Below are positions 44,094 through 55,563 of a stretch of 64,000 nt of DNA, one piece after another. The stretch is taken from the NCBI GenBank assembly GCA_022393335.1, contig JAJEKB010000426.1, forward strand, positions 1-64,000, written 5' to 3'. The notes beneath the pieces were generated by a model. That model searched no databases. It saw only the letters and a program-made list of their open reading frames with translations, and was not told the origin of the DNA. The stretch's first letter is position 1; every line of letters begins with the position of its first letter. The DNA comes from Macrotrachela quadricornifera (lineage: Eukaryota > Rotifera > Eurotatoria > Philodinida > Philodinidae). The translations under genes were made by a program, and so were the position numbers.

Positions 44094-45501
44094 ATGCCAG
44101 CCATTGTTATTGAACGACCAAATTTACCAAATGAAATGCGTGATGCATTAAAAAAACATATTTTACGTGAACGGCAAAGAAAAAAAGAAGAAGCTGATGC
44201 AAACGAAGCTGATAAACAACGAAGACGTGAAGAAAAGGTTTATAATATTATTTTATTTCTATTTCAATAAACTCATATAGAGAAACTCAGAATAATAGTC
44301 TGAAATTTTTTGATAAGGAATAATCCTAAACCTGAATCTACTGTTGCTTTATACTATTAGATCTTGCAAAAACCTGGTTTTTGGGAAAACCAATATTTGC
44401 AAGACGTATTAGCACAAACCAAATATATATATATATATATGTAAAAAAACTTCTCACTTCATAACAAATTATCTTCATCCCTATCTTATATTTTTGAATT
44501 TGTAAATATAAATATTGATTTATTATAGGCAAAAGCATTATCATCATCAAAAGTTCAATTAGAAGATAATGCAAAAGATATTCTTCAATTAGAACGGACT
44601 ATAGCTGATTTACAACAACAAAAATCTGAACAGTATAGTTTATTAAAACGCGCATTAACTGAAGAAGATCGTAGAAAACATTCCCAACAAACATTAACAA
44701 AAGAACCATCATGGACAAGTCTTTATTCACCAAGTAAAAAATAAAAAAATCGAAATAGTAAAATTTCTATATAAATAATATATATCTTTTAGATCTTCAA
44801 ATGGCACAATATGCTCATCATCCTCAACATTATTTATCTACTCAACCATCACATCGTTTATTAGCATATAAACCACCACCACAACCTCCTCAACCACAAT
44901 CATTCATTCCAACAACAAGTGCAACAAATGTTGGTTCTAAACGACCACGTAGTCCGTCATCATCATCATCACATATTTATTCATCACCATCAAGCAAATC
45001 TTCTCGATCATCACATGTTTCACAAATGCATCCAAGTAAAGATCTTTTCTTATATAAAAAATCTAATTAATTTATATACTTTTTTATTTTTCAGGACCAC
45101 CAAGTCCTTCATCAACGTATCAATCATCTTCATCACAAGTTCCACGTAATGTAGCATCAGGATCAGCTGTTGGTTATCCTTCACCACAAGCTCAATCAGC
45201 ATTTTCTACTTATCTTAATTATATGGGAGGACCAACAGCTTCTTATGCTAATCAAATGCCACGCGTTCGTGGTCCTTCACAAATGTCAAGTATATAAAAT
45301 CGAAGAAAAAACAATTCTTTTTTCTTTATCTCAAATAACCTTTATAATTTAGATTATATGGCTTCATTACCATTTTTACCTCAATCAATTGTCGATCCTA
45401 AACAACAACAACAAGCAAATGTTTATTCACATCATCCAATTTTAATGTCATCAAAGAATGGATCAATTATGAATGGTTATCCACTACAACCTCAACAGTA
45501 G
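44094..45501 (+). CDS. GPS2: G protein pathway suppressor 2 (GPS2)
   Basis: GPS2 is a subunit of the NCoR/SMRT-HDAC3 co-repressor complex and restrains JNK and ubiquitin signalling. Exons: 44094-44237, 44529-44733, 44793-45035, 45095-45289, 45353-45501 (311 aa; human 327). The start MPAIVIERPNLPNEMRDALK matches the human GPS2 start MPALLERPKLSNAMARALH. A charged coiled coil follows (ERQRKKEEADANEADKQRRR, then VQLEDNAKDILQLERTIADL) with the family's EE.RRK ending. The rest is Pro/Gln/Ser-rich with a KRPRSPSSSS nuclear-localisation-like stretch. The first intron (44238-44528) carries a TA run. It sits between PIK3C3 and an adiponectin-receptor gene, all on one strand. Confidence 0.88.
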
Positions 45502-45659
45502 TTATTATGAAAAAGAAAATTATATATAAACATGAGCTTTTGTTTTGTTTGATGTTGTTTTTTTCTTTCTTTTCTTTGTTCATCTTTTTAAATTCATTAA
45601 ATATTTGGATATATGTATTGTGTAGAATTACTTCAGATATTTTAAAACTATTTAAAAAT

Positions 45660-47562
45660 ATGAAAAATTCTCTATCATCTGATACAAAAAATATCAATAA
45701 TAATGAATCAAATGAGTATGAAATTCGACAACGATTATTAGCTAATTTAAAAGTAAATATGAATTTTAAATAAAGAAATATATTATTAATTGAATATTTT
45801 TTATTTTTTATTTAGATTAAATCATTAAATGATGATTGTTCAGATCAATTTTTGAATAATTTACAAGATGAAACAAATGATTTAATTGATTCAGTTTTTG
45901 AAGTTCCAACAAAATGTGTTGAACAAGCTAAAGAAGTTGGCAAATTTGTTGTTGATTATGTTGTTGATCATAGTCATCTTCCACATTGGCTTGTTGATAA
46001 TGAATTTTTAATATCTGGACATCGTCCACCAATGCCAAGTGTTAAACAATGTTTCGCATCTATTTTTCGTTTACATACAGAAACAGTTAATATATGGACA
46101 CATTTATTAGGCACATTAGTTTTTCTAGTAATGGCTATATATTTTCTTACACGACCAAGTACTGAAATACATATAGAAAAAAAGTTAATATTTGCTGCTT
46201 TTTTTCTTGGTGCTATTATATGTTTACTTTGCTCAACATTATATCATACATTATATTGTCATTCACCAAAAATTTCCAAGTTTTTTAGCAAGTATGAATA
46301 GAAAATGATTTGTTTTTATGTTTTTTTTTTGTTATTGATATTTAGACTTGATTACTGTGGCATAGCGATATTAATTATTGGTTCAGTTGTTCCATTACTT
46401 TATTATCAATTTTATTGTGAATTTGGAACAAAAATTGCTTATCTATCATTAATTGGTTTATTAGGAATTGCATGTATCGTTATTTCAATGTGGGATAAAT
46501 TTTCTTCATCAGATTATCGAATTTATCGTGTTTGTAAGTATCTACTTAAGACAAAAAAAAAGCTTGTTTATATATTGTTTTTTTTTACAGTATTATTTAT
46601 TACATTTGGAGTTTTTGGTTTTATTCCGACTTGTCATTATATATTTCGATTTGGTTTTAAACATGCTTTTACAGGTAAGATGAATTGTTTCATAACTTAT
46701 GTTAGAATATTTCCATTGTTTTAAGGATAGTTAATTAGTACTAGTATGTATATGAATGAAAAGAATTTATTCTGATTATAAGCAGATCGATGTACTTCAG
46801 AAATTGTGTAATTGTAAGATTTGCTCATTGATTTTTCTATATGCTCTTGCAGAAATGAGAAGATGAATTTATTTCGCTTTTGATTTAATATTTTTTTCTT
46901 TCAGCTGGTGCTACTCAATATCTACTCTTGGTAGCTGCACTTTATGTTATCGGTGCTGCTATATATGCTGGTAAGTTATGATATTATTCAGACGACTAAC
47001 TGTCAACTTATTATTTTTCACTTGTGTAGTTATTATAACAAATCATTTTGAAATGAGAAGAAATTTGTTGAAATTGCGAGAGTGTGTTGAGTGCACATAG
47101 AGAAAACTATTTTTTAAAATTTGATTTCATTTGAGAGATATAAAAATATGGAAAATGATAATTAACAACTGGTAATTTATTTATATAGCAATAGTTGATT
47201 CAGATTTATTTCCTCTCCGTCACTCCGCAATTTTCTATTGGAGCGAAGCTCAAATAGTAGTTTGGTTAATTTATTTGATTTGATTTTTTTATTCTAATAG
47301 CTCGAATACCTGAACGATTAGCTCCAGGACTTTTCGATATCTGGGTAAGATCAAAATGTTTTTTTCTTTTTTAACTAAATATTTCTTTTTCTGAAATTAG
47401 TTTCAAAGTCATCAACTTTTTCATGTATTTGTTGTGGCTGCAGCTTGTGTTCATTATTATGGTATTTGCATTTTATCACACAATCAAACCAATTATTTTG
47501 GTGATTGTCGAGCAGATCTTTTAACTCCAAGTACTAGCTCATTAACTTCTTTGATCAATTGA
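45660..47562 (+). CDS. ADIPOR: adiponectin receptor-like protein (PAQR family)
   Basis: Seven-pass PAQR membrane protein with inverted topology (N-terminus inside) and a zinc-dependent ceramidase-like site; fungal and animal relatives govern lipid and energy balance. Exons: 45660-45752, 45816-46291, 46346-46533, 46591-46674, 46905-46970, 47301-47344, 47401-47562 (370 aa; human ADIPOR1 375). Cytosolic helix region HWLVDNEFLISGHRPPMPS, then FRLHTETVNIWTHLLG, typical of the family. Zinc ligands are present: His in STLYHTLYCH, Asp in LDYCGIAILI, His321 and His325 in SHQLFHVFVV. The ATG at 45660 is preferred over one at 45507 because an acceptor-like AG (45635-45636) lies between them and the extra residues would be an unrelated hydrophobic stretch. 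The GPS2 stop is 158 bp upstream. Confidence 0.94.
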
Positions 47563-48321
47563 TCTACATATAAACTAACAGAAGAAAATTAACTTAATTA
47601 TGTTTTAATAGTATAGACATGTACGATGTTTTTTTTCTGTTTTTATATTAACTTGAGCATTTTCTATCGTTGTAGTTTGATTAAAATATTGAGCAAAGAT
47701 TAAAATAAAAGTCGTTTAGGTAATAAAAACCATTTCTAACATAATCAATGAAATAATGTAAAATTTATAAATATTTGCTTCATATGTATATTTGAAACAA
47801 ATCTAATATTAATAGATTCCTTCTAAATATTTATTGTATCAATGAAACTAATATTTTATGATCTTGATAATTGTTCTGTTTCTTTCTCGATAATATACAA
47901 TGAAAGGTAATGTAGAAAGAGAACACAATCTTTTCTTTTATTTTATGAAGTATGAGATCATATGTTAAAACACCCATGCTACTAAAAAAAAAGAACGAAA
48001 TAAAGCTACATAAAACGGTTAGTCGTATAAATGTCATATTATAACTCTAATTATTCAAATGTCTCTTTTAATTACATTGATTATAGGAGAAAGTTTTATA
48101 TTTATAATAAAAACTATTAGTTGTAACCTTTTTACAATGAATATGATTGAGTTATGCAATAATTTGTTGTTCTCTCTTATGTTCTGAGAAATGTATATAA
48201 ACAAAAACAACACAGACTTCAATTGTGGGAAAAAACCCACCAAAATAAGGTTCAGTATTGTATGCAAATTCACGTATATATTTTGATGTTTTGATCATTT
48301 TCCTCTTTTCTTACCATTTTC
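47563..48321. other. intergenic spacer before the Argonaute gene
   Basis: 759 bp of AT-rich sequence containing the ADIPOR 3' UTR. It ends in a pyrimidine-rich tract (ttaccattttcatgcag, AG at 48327-48328) that straddles the first Argonaute ATG. A small upstream exon of the Argonaute may therefore lie here, but I cannot identify it. Confidence 0.45.
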
Positions 48322-51300
48322 ATGCAGTTATCGCGTCAATCAGAAGGACATGGTCGTCCGTACATTTTGGCAGCTAATTCATTATCAAATGATGTTTCAA
48401 CATCAGTAATATCGAAATCAACAGACACAAATATTTCCTCTACTTCAGATGATGTACAACCGTTCGTTGCATCTCAAATAACTACTTCCCGTGGGAAAGG
48501 TCGTGGTGCCCATTTGAAGGGAAAAAACAAAGTTTCTGATCCCCATTTGACAACTCCAAATTTAACTGGTCATCAAGTCAAACCAAATGTTTTACCATCA
48601 CAGTCAAAGGAATTAGGAACAATTGGTCATCCAATAGAAATTCGAGTCAACTATTATTCAATTGTTCAGCTTCCAACAAGTGGTCTTATTTACCAGTATC
48701 ATATTCAAATACAAACTAAGGAAAAGTTTCCAATGTCGCGTATACGTCGACGGTAAATAATTATATTCATGCGTTTCATTTTTATGATATAATTCTCTAT
48801 TAGTCAGTTATATGAATCTTGGGTAAGGCAATTCTGTGAAAAAAATACACGAATTGAACGATCTAAAATTGTTTTTGATAATCAAAATATAATTTTTACA
48901 TATGATCAACCACTGCCTGATATCGACGAAACTGTAAGTGAAATTAATTTTGTACTATTAATATTGTTGTAGTTTTTGAGCTCACTTCTAATTATTATGT
49001 CTTCAAATTTTTTCTGCAGGGAATCACTGAAAAGGTAATGGGACCGTATCGGGAAAATTCTTTCAAAGAATATGAAATTTTAATAAAACAAGTTGGGAAT
49101 CCTATCGATTTAAGTTCGTTAATGTTGACAACTGATATAAATATTAAGCTTGATAATTTACAAAATATAAGACAAGTGTTATCAATTGTTTTACATGAGC
49201 AATGTTCGTCAAAGGCAACTTATATTTATGATCGATCATTCTTTCAGCGACCAGTTTCAGGAAATCAATATGATTCTTGGGATCTTGGTCTAGGTAAAGC
49301 GGCATGGCGTGGTTTCTATTCATGTCTTGTATTTACTCAAGGTATTCATCGTCTAGTTATGAATCTTGATGGTAAGCTTGATCTAGAAGAATTAATCTGA
49401 AAACATTTTATGTTTGTTATAGTGAGTTATAGAATTTTTATGAAGGAACAACCATTCATCGATTTTCTTTGTGAAGTTATGCGTCATAGTCCATATGGCA
49501 AGAGTCGTTATAGTTATAATCAACATGTTCAAAAAGTCGAGATGGAAGATGTTCTGGAATTTCTTGATCCTAGCACCAGTAATATTCATTACTCTGGTGA
49601 AATCGATTTTTTACTCGAGCAGTGCATGCGTAAGTATTCACAATTTCTATTTAAACATAAACTGTTTATTCTTATAAAATAAGATCTACCTGTACGGTCT
49701 CATGTGGCAAATAAAACGATTAATTACGTAGTCCAAGGTTTCGGTGAAGCAGCATTAACACAATCATTCGAATGGAACACAAAGGATGGAAAAGAAATGA
49801 CAACAGTTTTCAACTATTATGAAGAAAAATATGGAATTGAATTAAAGCTAGTATTACTAATATGTTACCTTTTGATGTCTTTTTTTCGTTATATAGGTAT
49901 CCAACACTACCAGTTTTGGCAATGCGTAATGGATCATTTGTACCAATGGAACTTGTCGACGTTAAAGAGGTCAGAATGAAGAAAATTACAGATGAACAAC
50001 GAGCATGCCTTTGTTTAATATCATCTCTTAAACCATGCAACTATCTTGAATCAATCAATGAAATTCGTCACAATAGGGAACAACAATATTTTGAACAAGA
50101 TCCATTTGTTGCTGCATGGAACCTCAATGTCAGTATCGAAATGCTCACAGTACCTGCTCGTATTTTACCTATGCCTGACATCATCTATACTGATAATCAC
50201 TGCATAACTCATGCACAGTGTCGACTACCGGGTGTTTGGAATGATACGAACATTCCATTTCATCATCCAATGGGTTTCCCATCTGTATGGGCTCTAATAA
50301 ATTTATCACCAAGATTAAATAAAGAGTTGTGTAAGATATTCTATAATGAATTGAGTAATGTTGCCGCTGCAAAAGGTATTCAGTGTCCAGAACCTGTTAT
50401 TTATGAAGAGTATAACGTTGAAGAACATTCAGTTAGTCAAGCCATTGCTGAACTTACACAGATGAAGAACAAAAATGATGATTGTAAATTTTTTATGGTT
50501 ATTTTACCAGAAAATAAAACTATTAGAGATCGAATATATGGTGATTTAAAAAAACTGGTAAAATGATTAATAAGGAAAAATTTTTTGAACAATTACTGTT
50601 TCTTTTATAGTGCGAATTGGAATCCGGTTTTGGAATTATCACTCAAATGATTCAAACATCGAAAAAAGGAGATAGATATCAGTGGAGTTATTCAAAATTG
50701 AATAGTATTTTACAGAAAATAAATATTAAGTTGAATGGAACTAATTCAATTCTTCATGTTCAGTAAGTTCACTTATCACTAATTATATCTATTAAAAATA
50801 TATTTAGTGACAATATTCGAGAATTCTTCTCCAAAGGTCATCGAATTATGTATGTAGGTGTTGATCTGAGTCATTCGGCACCTGGTTCAAGAAGAAAGCG
50901 TTCAACTGTAGCTGTTGTGGCATCAGCTGACAATATTCCTAATCGATACTTTAAAGAAATTTACGTACAAGAACGATTACCTGAAACACGAAGAGAAAGT
51001 TGTGAATATATTGTAGATATGAAGCTAATTATGGAATCTTTGATTAGTCAATATGAAAAACATCGGCATTATTTTCCAAATGCTATTATTATCTATCGTG
51101 ATGGAATTTCAAATAGTGAATTTGATACTGTGTTTGTAAAAGAGCTCACAGCAATACGAGAAGCTTGTGTCACTTTATTATCAAATTATCAACCTTATCT
51201 TACTTATATTGTTGTCAATAAGAGACATCATACAAGGTTTTTTCCAACTGATAGAAGAGATAATGTCACAGCTGGTACTGTGATTGATTCCCGTGATGTC

Positions 51301-51792
51301 ACAAATTCTGCAACTTATAATTTCTTCTTAAATAGTCATCATGCACAAAAAGTAAATGAAATCATTTCAATTTCTATTCAGTATTATATATTATATAAAT
51401 TTGTGTAGGGAACAAGTCGTCCAACACATTATCATGTTTTATATGATGATAATAAACTAAAAGCAGATGAAATTCAAATGTTAACTTATGCTTTATGTTA
51501 TACATATGCTCGATGTACTCGTTCAATATCTATTCCAGCACCAGTAAAATATGCTGATTTACTGGCTTTTCGTGCTGGTATCTATATAAATATTAATGAT
51601 GATTCAAACATGTATGTTGTAGTTTCGTACATGTTTATTTTATTTCTATTACTATTTTTTGTGTCTAGAGAATCCAATACTTCCGAATCAGCTACTCGAA
51701 CTGATCAAAATGCGAATGTAAACAGTACGATAAAGAGTACACGTATTGTGCTAAGTTCGCAATTGATTGACGATTGTTTGTTTTTTATATAA
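48322..51792 (+). CDS. Argonaute (AGO-clade), slicer residues intact
   Basis: Small-RNA-guided silencing protein, 988 aa. Exons: 48322-48752, 48804-48933, 49020-49371, 49423-49629, 49684-49846, 49897-50557, 50611-50762, 50808-51351, 51409-51611, 51669-51792. A short N-terminus with an RGKGRG stretch leads into the N domain. Then come linker 1, PAZ (from about [15 protein letters not shown] to YPTLPVLAM), MID ([11 protein letters not shown]...[12 protein letters not shown]) and PIWI. The PIWI tetrad is complete by alignment: Asp718 (VGVDLSHS), Glu765 (SCEYIV), Asp797 (YRDGIS), His887 ([12 protein letters not shown]). Intron 5 starts with GC instead of GT. The C-terminal tail after exon 9 is unlike the usual Argonaute end and may be mis-modelled. 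The first ATG overlaps an acceptor-like site (atgcag), so the true start may be upstream. AGO rather than PIWI clade is judged from [15 protein letters not shown]. Confidence 0.93.
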
Positions 51793-52836
51793 AGATACAT
51801 TTTTTTAATGCTTTTTTAAACATATTATTCTAGACTGTGTATTTAATTTAATATTTAATGTTCTATATAAATTATTTTCGAGAAATACTTGCGTGAATAA
51901 ATAAGTCTGAGCTTCCAACTAAATAAAGATTTAGATATTGATCTAATACCATATACTAAATGAGTTTATTCAATTTTATACCTTTTTTCTTTTCAATTTA
52001 ATATTTATTTATGTATTTCGATCCCAGCATTTTAAGACAATATTTTTTATTTAACTTCTTTTATTAAATCATAAGAAGGTTTGAAAAGTATTTTAGTTAG
52101 AACCGGTTTTTTTTCAAACTTATTCAAGATTTTATTCTACAATATAATTTCTCTTTAGTGAGCAACCAAGAAATCATTTTAGAATGGCTACTTTTGAAAG
52201 CTTTTTCATCTTTTGCTTCAAAGTCGTGTTTAAAGCTATCAAAGTGTATCATACCCTTTTTCTCAATACCTGTTTGCACATAAGTGCCTATGCAATATAG
52301 TTTCCCTCACAATTTATTGTAAACTTTTTGAATTTCATCAATCTTCTTGGAATTGTTAATAACATGAACTTATTTGATCACTTATCTTTAATTCAAGTTC
52401 GCTAATCAATACATGAAATTCAGACTGCTTCTCAGCGAACCAATGCGAATGTGGGAAGGAAGGTCCTAGCGACTGCCTGGATTTCTGACAGTTTAAGTGC
52501 CCAAAAAATTATTACCACTGCTGTTGTCTTTGAGATACTGTCAGATCGTATTGCTTCATGAGTAGGTAAATGAACGTATGTTCAATTCATTTTTTGTTAA
52601 TATCCTTTTCCTTCATCATTGGTCTCCCACTGCCTAATCGATTCTTTCTCGATTCCTTTTTTATTATTTTAACGTACGCCGCATGCTATTTAACTAGCAT
52701 ACATTTACATGTACAGCTCTGTCTAAGTAAGAAAAATGCGATGAATTGAGGCGATTGCCTACTTCAGAGGGATTGTCCGTGCAGATAAAAGTGAAAAATA
52801 TTTTCTTATGAGGAAACACATCTTGATGAAACTCCA

Positions 52837-53286
52837 CTTTTGATTTGATATTTTGCCTATATGTAGGCCTTAGTGAGACTAGAAAAAATCTAAAAGAGAT
52901 TGGGTTTTTATTCGTCTTTAGTCGAATTATGATCGTTTTACTGAGTTTTTTACCCATGGACTGGACTTCGAGGAAAATCGAATGATTGAATTTAGAGTTA
53001 AAATTTTGCCCATAACTCGCCCTCATATTCTCTAAGGCATTCTGAATTGAATTTTACCAAAAATTGTCACTTATCATAGACAGTGCACAAATATTGAGTA
53101 TACTGTAGATTAAAAATCTCAAGAAGTGAACATTCATTTTGTCTGCCACTTTCAGAGTATCCTAGAAAGTATGAAGATTGATTATAGGCACAATTTCAGC
53201 TTTGAATTTTATCATTCAACTTTTCTCGTAGTTCACGCCGTAATGCTCACTAAAGTCTACATATGGGCAAAATATTAAATCAAATG
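52837..53286. repeat. 450-bp inverted-repeat element, arms about 39 bp
   Basis: The left arm (52837-52875, ...GATATTTTGCCTATATGTAG...) and the reverse complement of the right arm (53248-53286, ...AATATTTTGCCCATATGTAG...) match at 34 of 39 positions. The right arm ends where the duplicated Argonaute fragment begins, sharing the bases CAAATG. It has no clear coding content. It could be a non-autonomous transposon or a foldback repeat; other copies in the genome would be needed to define its ends. Confidence 0.6.
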
Positions 53287-53480
53287 TTAAGCTATGCTTT
53301 ATGCTATATAAATACTCGATGTACTTGTTCAATACCTATTCCAGTGCTAGTAAAATATGCTGATTTACTAGCTTTTCATGCTAGTATCTAGATAAATATT
53401 AACGAAAATTCAAAGATATATGTTGTGCTTTCGCATATGTTTATTTTTAGAGAATCTGGTGCCTCAGAGTCATTTTATTT
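53281..53480 (+). pseudogene. broken copy of the Argonaute 3' exon
   Basis: Closely similar to 51475-51690 of the Argonaute gene: it reads like SYALCYINTRCTCSIPIPVL, then [13 protein letters not shown], before an in-frame TAG at 53389-53391. The similarity runs on through the following intron to its acceptor (tttttagagaatc), so the copy comes from genomic DNA and not from an mRNA. The intron is shortened. It begins at the right arm of the inverted-repeat element, which suggests a linked rearrangement. Confidence 0.85.
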
Positions 53481-54003
53481 TCTTTAGTAGAATCTTTAAT
53501 CTTACAAGGTATAAACCTCACACATGTCTATTGGCTCTAAAATAGTCAAAATCAACCGAAAAAAAATGTTATACTAGAAGAGGTCATTTACATTTCCTGA
53601 TAGTTCGAAATAATATCTATAAAATGGTAAAGAAATCAATTTTCAATTAATAAGTGTCGTCAAGAATTTGATTTTTTTACTAATAATGACGATTGCATAG
53701 AAGAGATTAAGAGCTAAAATACTATTATAAATAAACACCTTGAAAGATAACAATACAAGAAGACTGTAAATCATTCATATACATGAGTGAAATCTTTAAC
53801 TTGAGTCAAACATGATTTTCACATTCTTAACATGTAGAGACATCATAAGTTTAATCGCAAAATTCTATTGACATCTATAGATATAATCATCCATTAAAAT
53901 AATATAAAACTGATTGTAATGACTCATTTTCTAAATTTTTCTTGAAAATATTTCCTATTTATTCTTTTCTATTGTAAAAATCTAATAAAAACATTTAAAA
54001 AAA

Positions 54004-55563
54004 TTAATTAATACACATTTTCTTAAATCTATTATAATCTCGTAATGCTGATAAATTATTCATAAATGGATATTTTGCACCAATTAATTCAGCAACTGCA
54101 AATCCCGATATTAATGAAAGATCATGTCCATTTGCTGGTGTTATAGAATTTCCACAAAAATACATGCCATTTTCTCCTTGTACTAATCGCATTAATAATG
54201 AAATAGCTTGATTACGAAATGATAAACTTGGATGTGCACGTCGATTATCAACTTGTCCATATATTTTCTTTTGATCAATTTTTGGCATTGGTTGATCATA
54301 AGATGCATAAGTAACTAACATTGGTTCATATGTTTTATGTTCAATTTGATTTTCTTTTAACATTTTATGTACATTAGGTAACCAAGAACTTAAAATAAAT
54401 GTATTATAATGATAAAATAATTTATTTATTTTATCATATTTAACATCAATATAATTTGCATAATTACAAAGTAAATCATCTCTATATTCAATTGGTAATA
54501 TATTTAAATCACGATGAATAATTCCATCTAATAAATTTGTATCATCATCATCACCATATGTTACACTAGATAACATTAGTTTTAATAATAATGACATATT
54601 TGTATTTCCATTTTTTAATGCATTTATTGTTGCATTAGCATTACAAGCAAAAATAATTCTATCATATATTATTTTATCATTATCAATAGTTATCATTATT
54701 TGATTATTTTCATTTCGTTTAATATGTATATTATTAACACAATGATTTGTTTTAATAAAAATATTTTTTGTCATTTTATCAAAAACATCTTCTGATGTTT
54801 GTATCCATGTTTGCATTGTTGGTATTTGATTTGGATCTATTGATATTAAATTATCAAGTATTGGAAGAATAGATGATGGAATAAATGATAATTTTGTTGA
54901 TAAAAATGATGATGCATACATAGGTACAACAATATTATTCCAAAAATGATTTGATACACCAAATAATAAACTTAAAAATCTCATTGAAATATAATTAAAA
55001 GGATTTAAAAATGAAAAATAATATAATGATGGTTCTTTACCATTCAGAAAATCACTAACATATCGAACTGTATTAACCATATAAATCCAACGTTTTACAT
55101 CATTATTATATTGTTGAGTATGTGTATCTTGTTTTCCATGTGCAAAAATAGTATTTTCTTCTTTATTATGAATAAAAAATGGTAATTTAACCATTGTTGT
55201 TTCAATATTTAATTCATTTAATAATAGAATATAATTACGAAATATTAATGGCCATGCTAATACAGAAAGACCAGTAGTTATACAATTATTATTCGTTTGC
55301 CAAATATGTGTTTTAGCATTACCACCTAGTTTATCACGTGCTTCATATATTGTCACATTTTTATATCCACTAAGCTGCAAAGCATATGCAGCACCTACAC
55401 CACCGATACCACCTCCAATAATAGCAATCTTACTATCTCTATTAGTTAATGGTGGTACACGTTTATTATTACCAAATAAACGTGATTTAATATATGTATA
55501 TAGTGATAATAATAAAATACATAAAAATCTTGTGATATATTTTAACCAAAATATACTATTCAT
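54004..55563 (-). CDS. intronless FAD-dependent amine-oxidase-like protein
   Basis: A 519-aa flavoprotein in a single exon, the only long intronless gene here. Residues about 8-28 form a membrane anchor (ITRFLCILLLSLYTYI). The FAD-binding Rossmann motif is IAIIGGGIGGVGAAYALQLS (about 47-66), followed by the second glycine motif ARDKLGGNAKT. The C-terminal FAD motif is GMYFCGNSITPANGHDLSLI followed by SGFAVAELIGA. This architecture fits the NAD(P)-binding/flavin-containing amine oxidase group close to COG2907-type predicted oxidases of bacteria, plants and fungi. The substrate is unknown. It lies convergent to the Argonaute. The lack of introns beside intron-rich neighbours hints at horizontal or retro-origin. 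Codon use matches its AT-rich neighbours, so any transfer is old. Confidence 0.85.
   Translation of the reverse strand: MNSIFWLKYITRFLCILLLSLYTYIKSRLFGNNKRVPPLTNRDSKIAIIGGGIGGVGAAYALQLSGYKNVTIYEARDKLGGNAKTHIWQTNNNCITTGLSVLAWPLIFRNYILLLNELNIETTMVKLPFFIHNKEENTIFAHGKQDTHTQQYNNDVKRWIYMVNTVRYVSDFLNGKEPSLYYFSFLNPFNYISMRFLSLLFGVSNHFWNNIVVPMYASSFLSTKLSFIPSSILPILDNLISIDPNQIPTMQTWIQTSEDVFDKMTKNIFIKTNHCVNNIHIKRNENNQIMITIDNDKIIYDRIIFACNANATINALKNGNTNMSLLLKLMLSSVTYGDDDDTNLLDGIIHRDLNILPIEYRDDLLCNYANYIDVKYDKINKLFYHYNTFILSSWLPNVHKMLKENQIEHKTYEPMLVTYASYDQPMPKIDQKKIYGQVDNRRAHPSLSFRNQAISLLMRLVQGENGMYFCGNSITPANGHDLSLISGFAVAELIGAKYPFMNNLSALRDYNRFKKMCIN

Larger units (their letters stand above)
51793..54003. other. 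intergenic region with repeat debris
   Basis: About 2.2 kb between the Argonaute and the convergent FAD-oxidase gene. It contains a GC-richer patch (about 52410-52680) that looks like old transposon sequence, an inverted-repeat element (52837-53286) and a broken copy of the Argonaute 3' end (53281-53480). A 110-codon minus-strand frame (52694-53026) overlaps the repeat and looks non-genic. Confidence 0.55.

Noticed and set aside
45507..45659. Upstream in-frame extension of ADIPOR (51 codons)
   Set aside because: Hydrophobic stretch not in the PAQR family, lies in the GPS2 3' region, and an acceptor-like AG sits between it and the conserved start.
52694..53026. Minus-strand 110-codon frame
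   Set aside because: It overlaps the left arm and body of the inverted-repeat element, and no domain is recognised.
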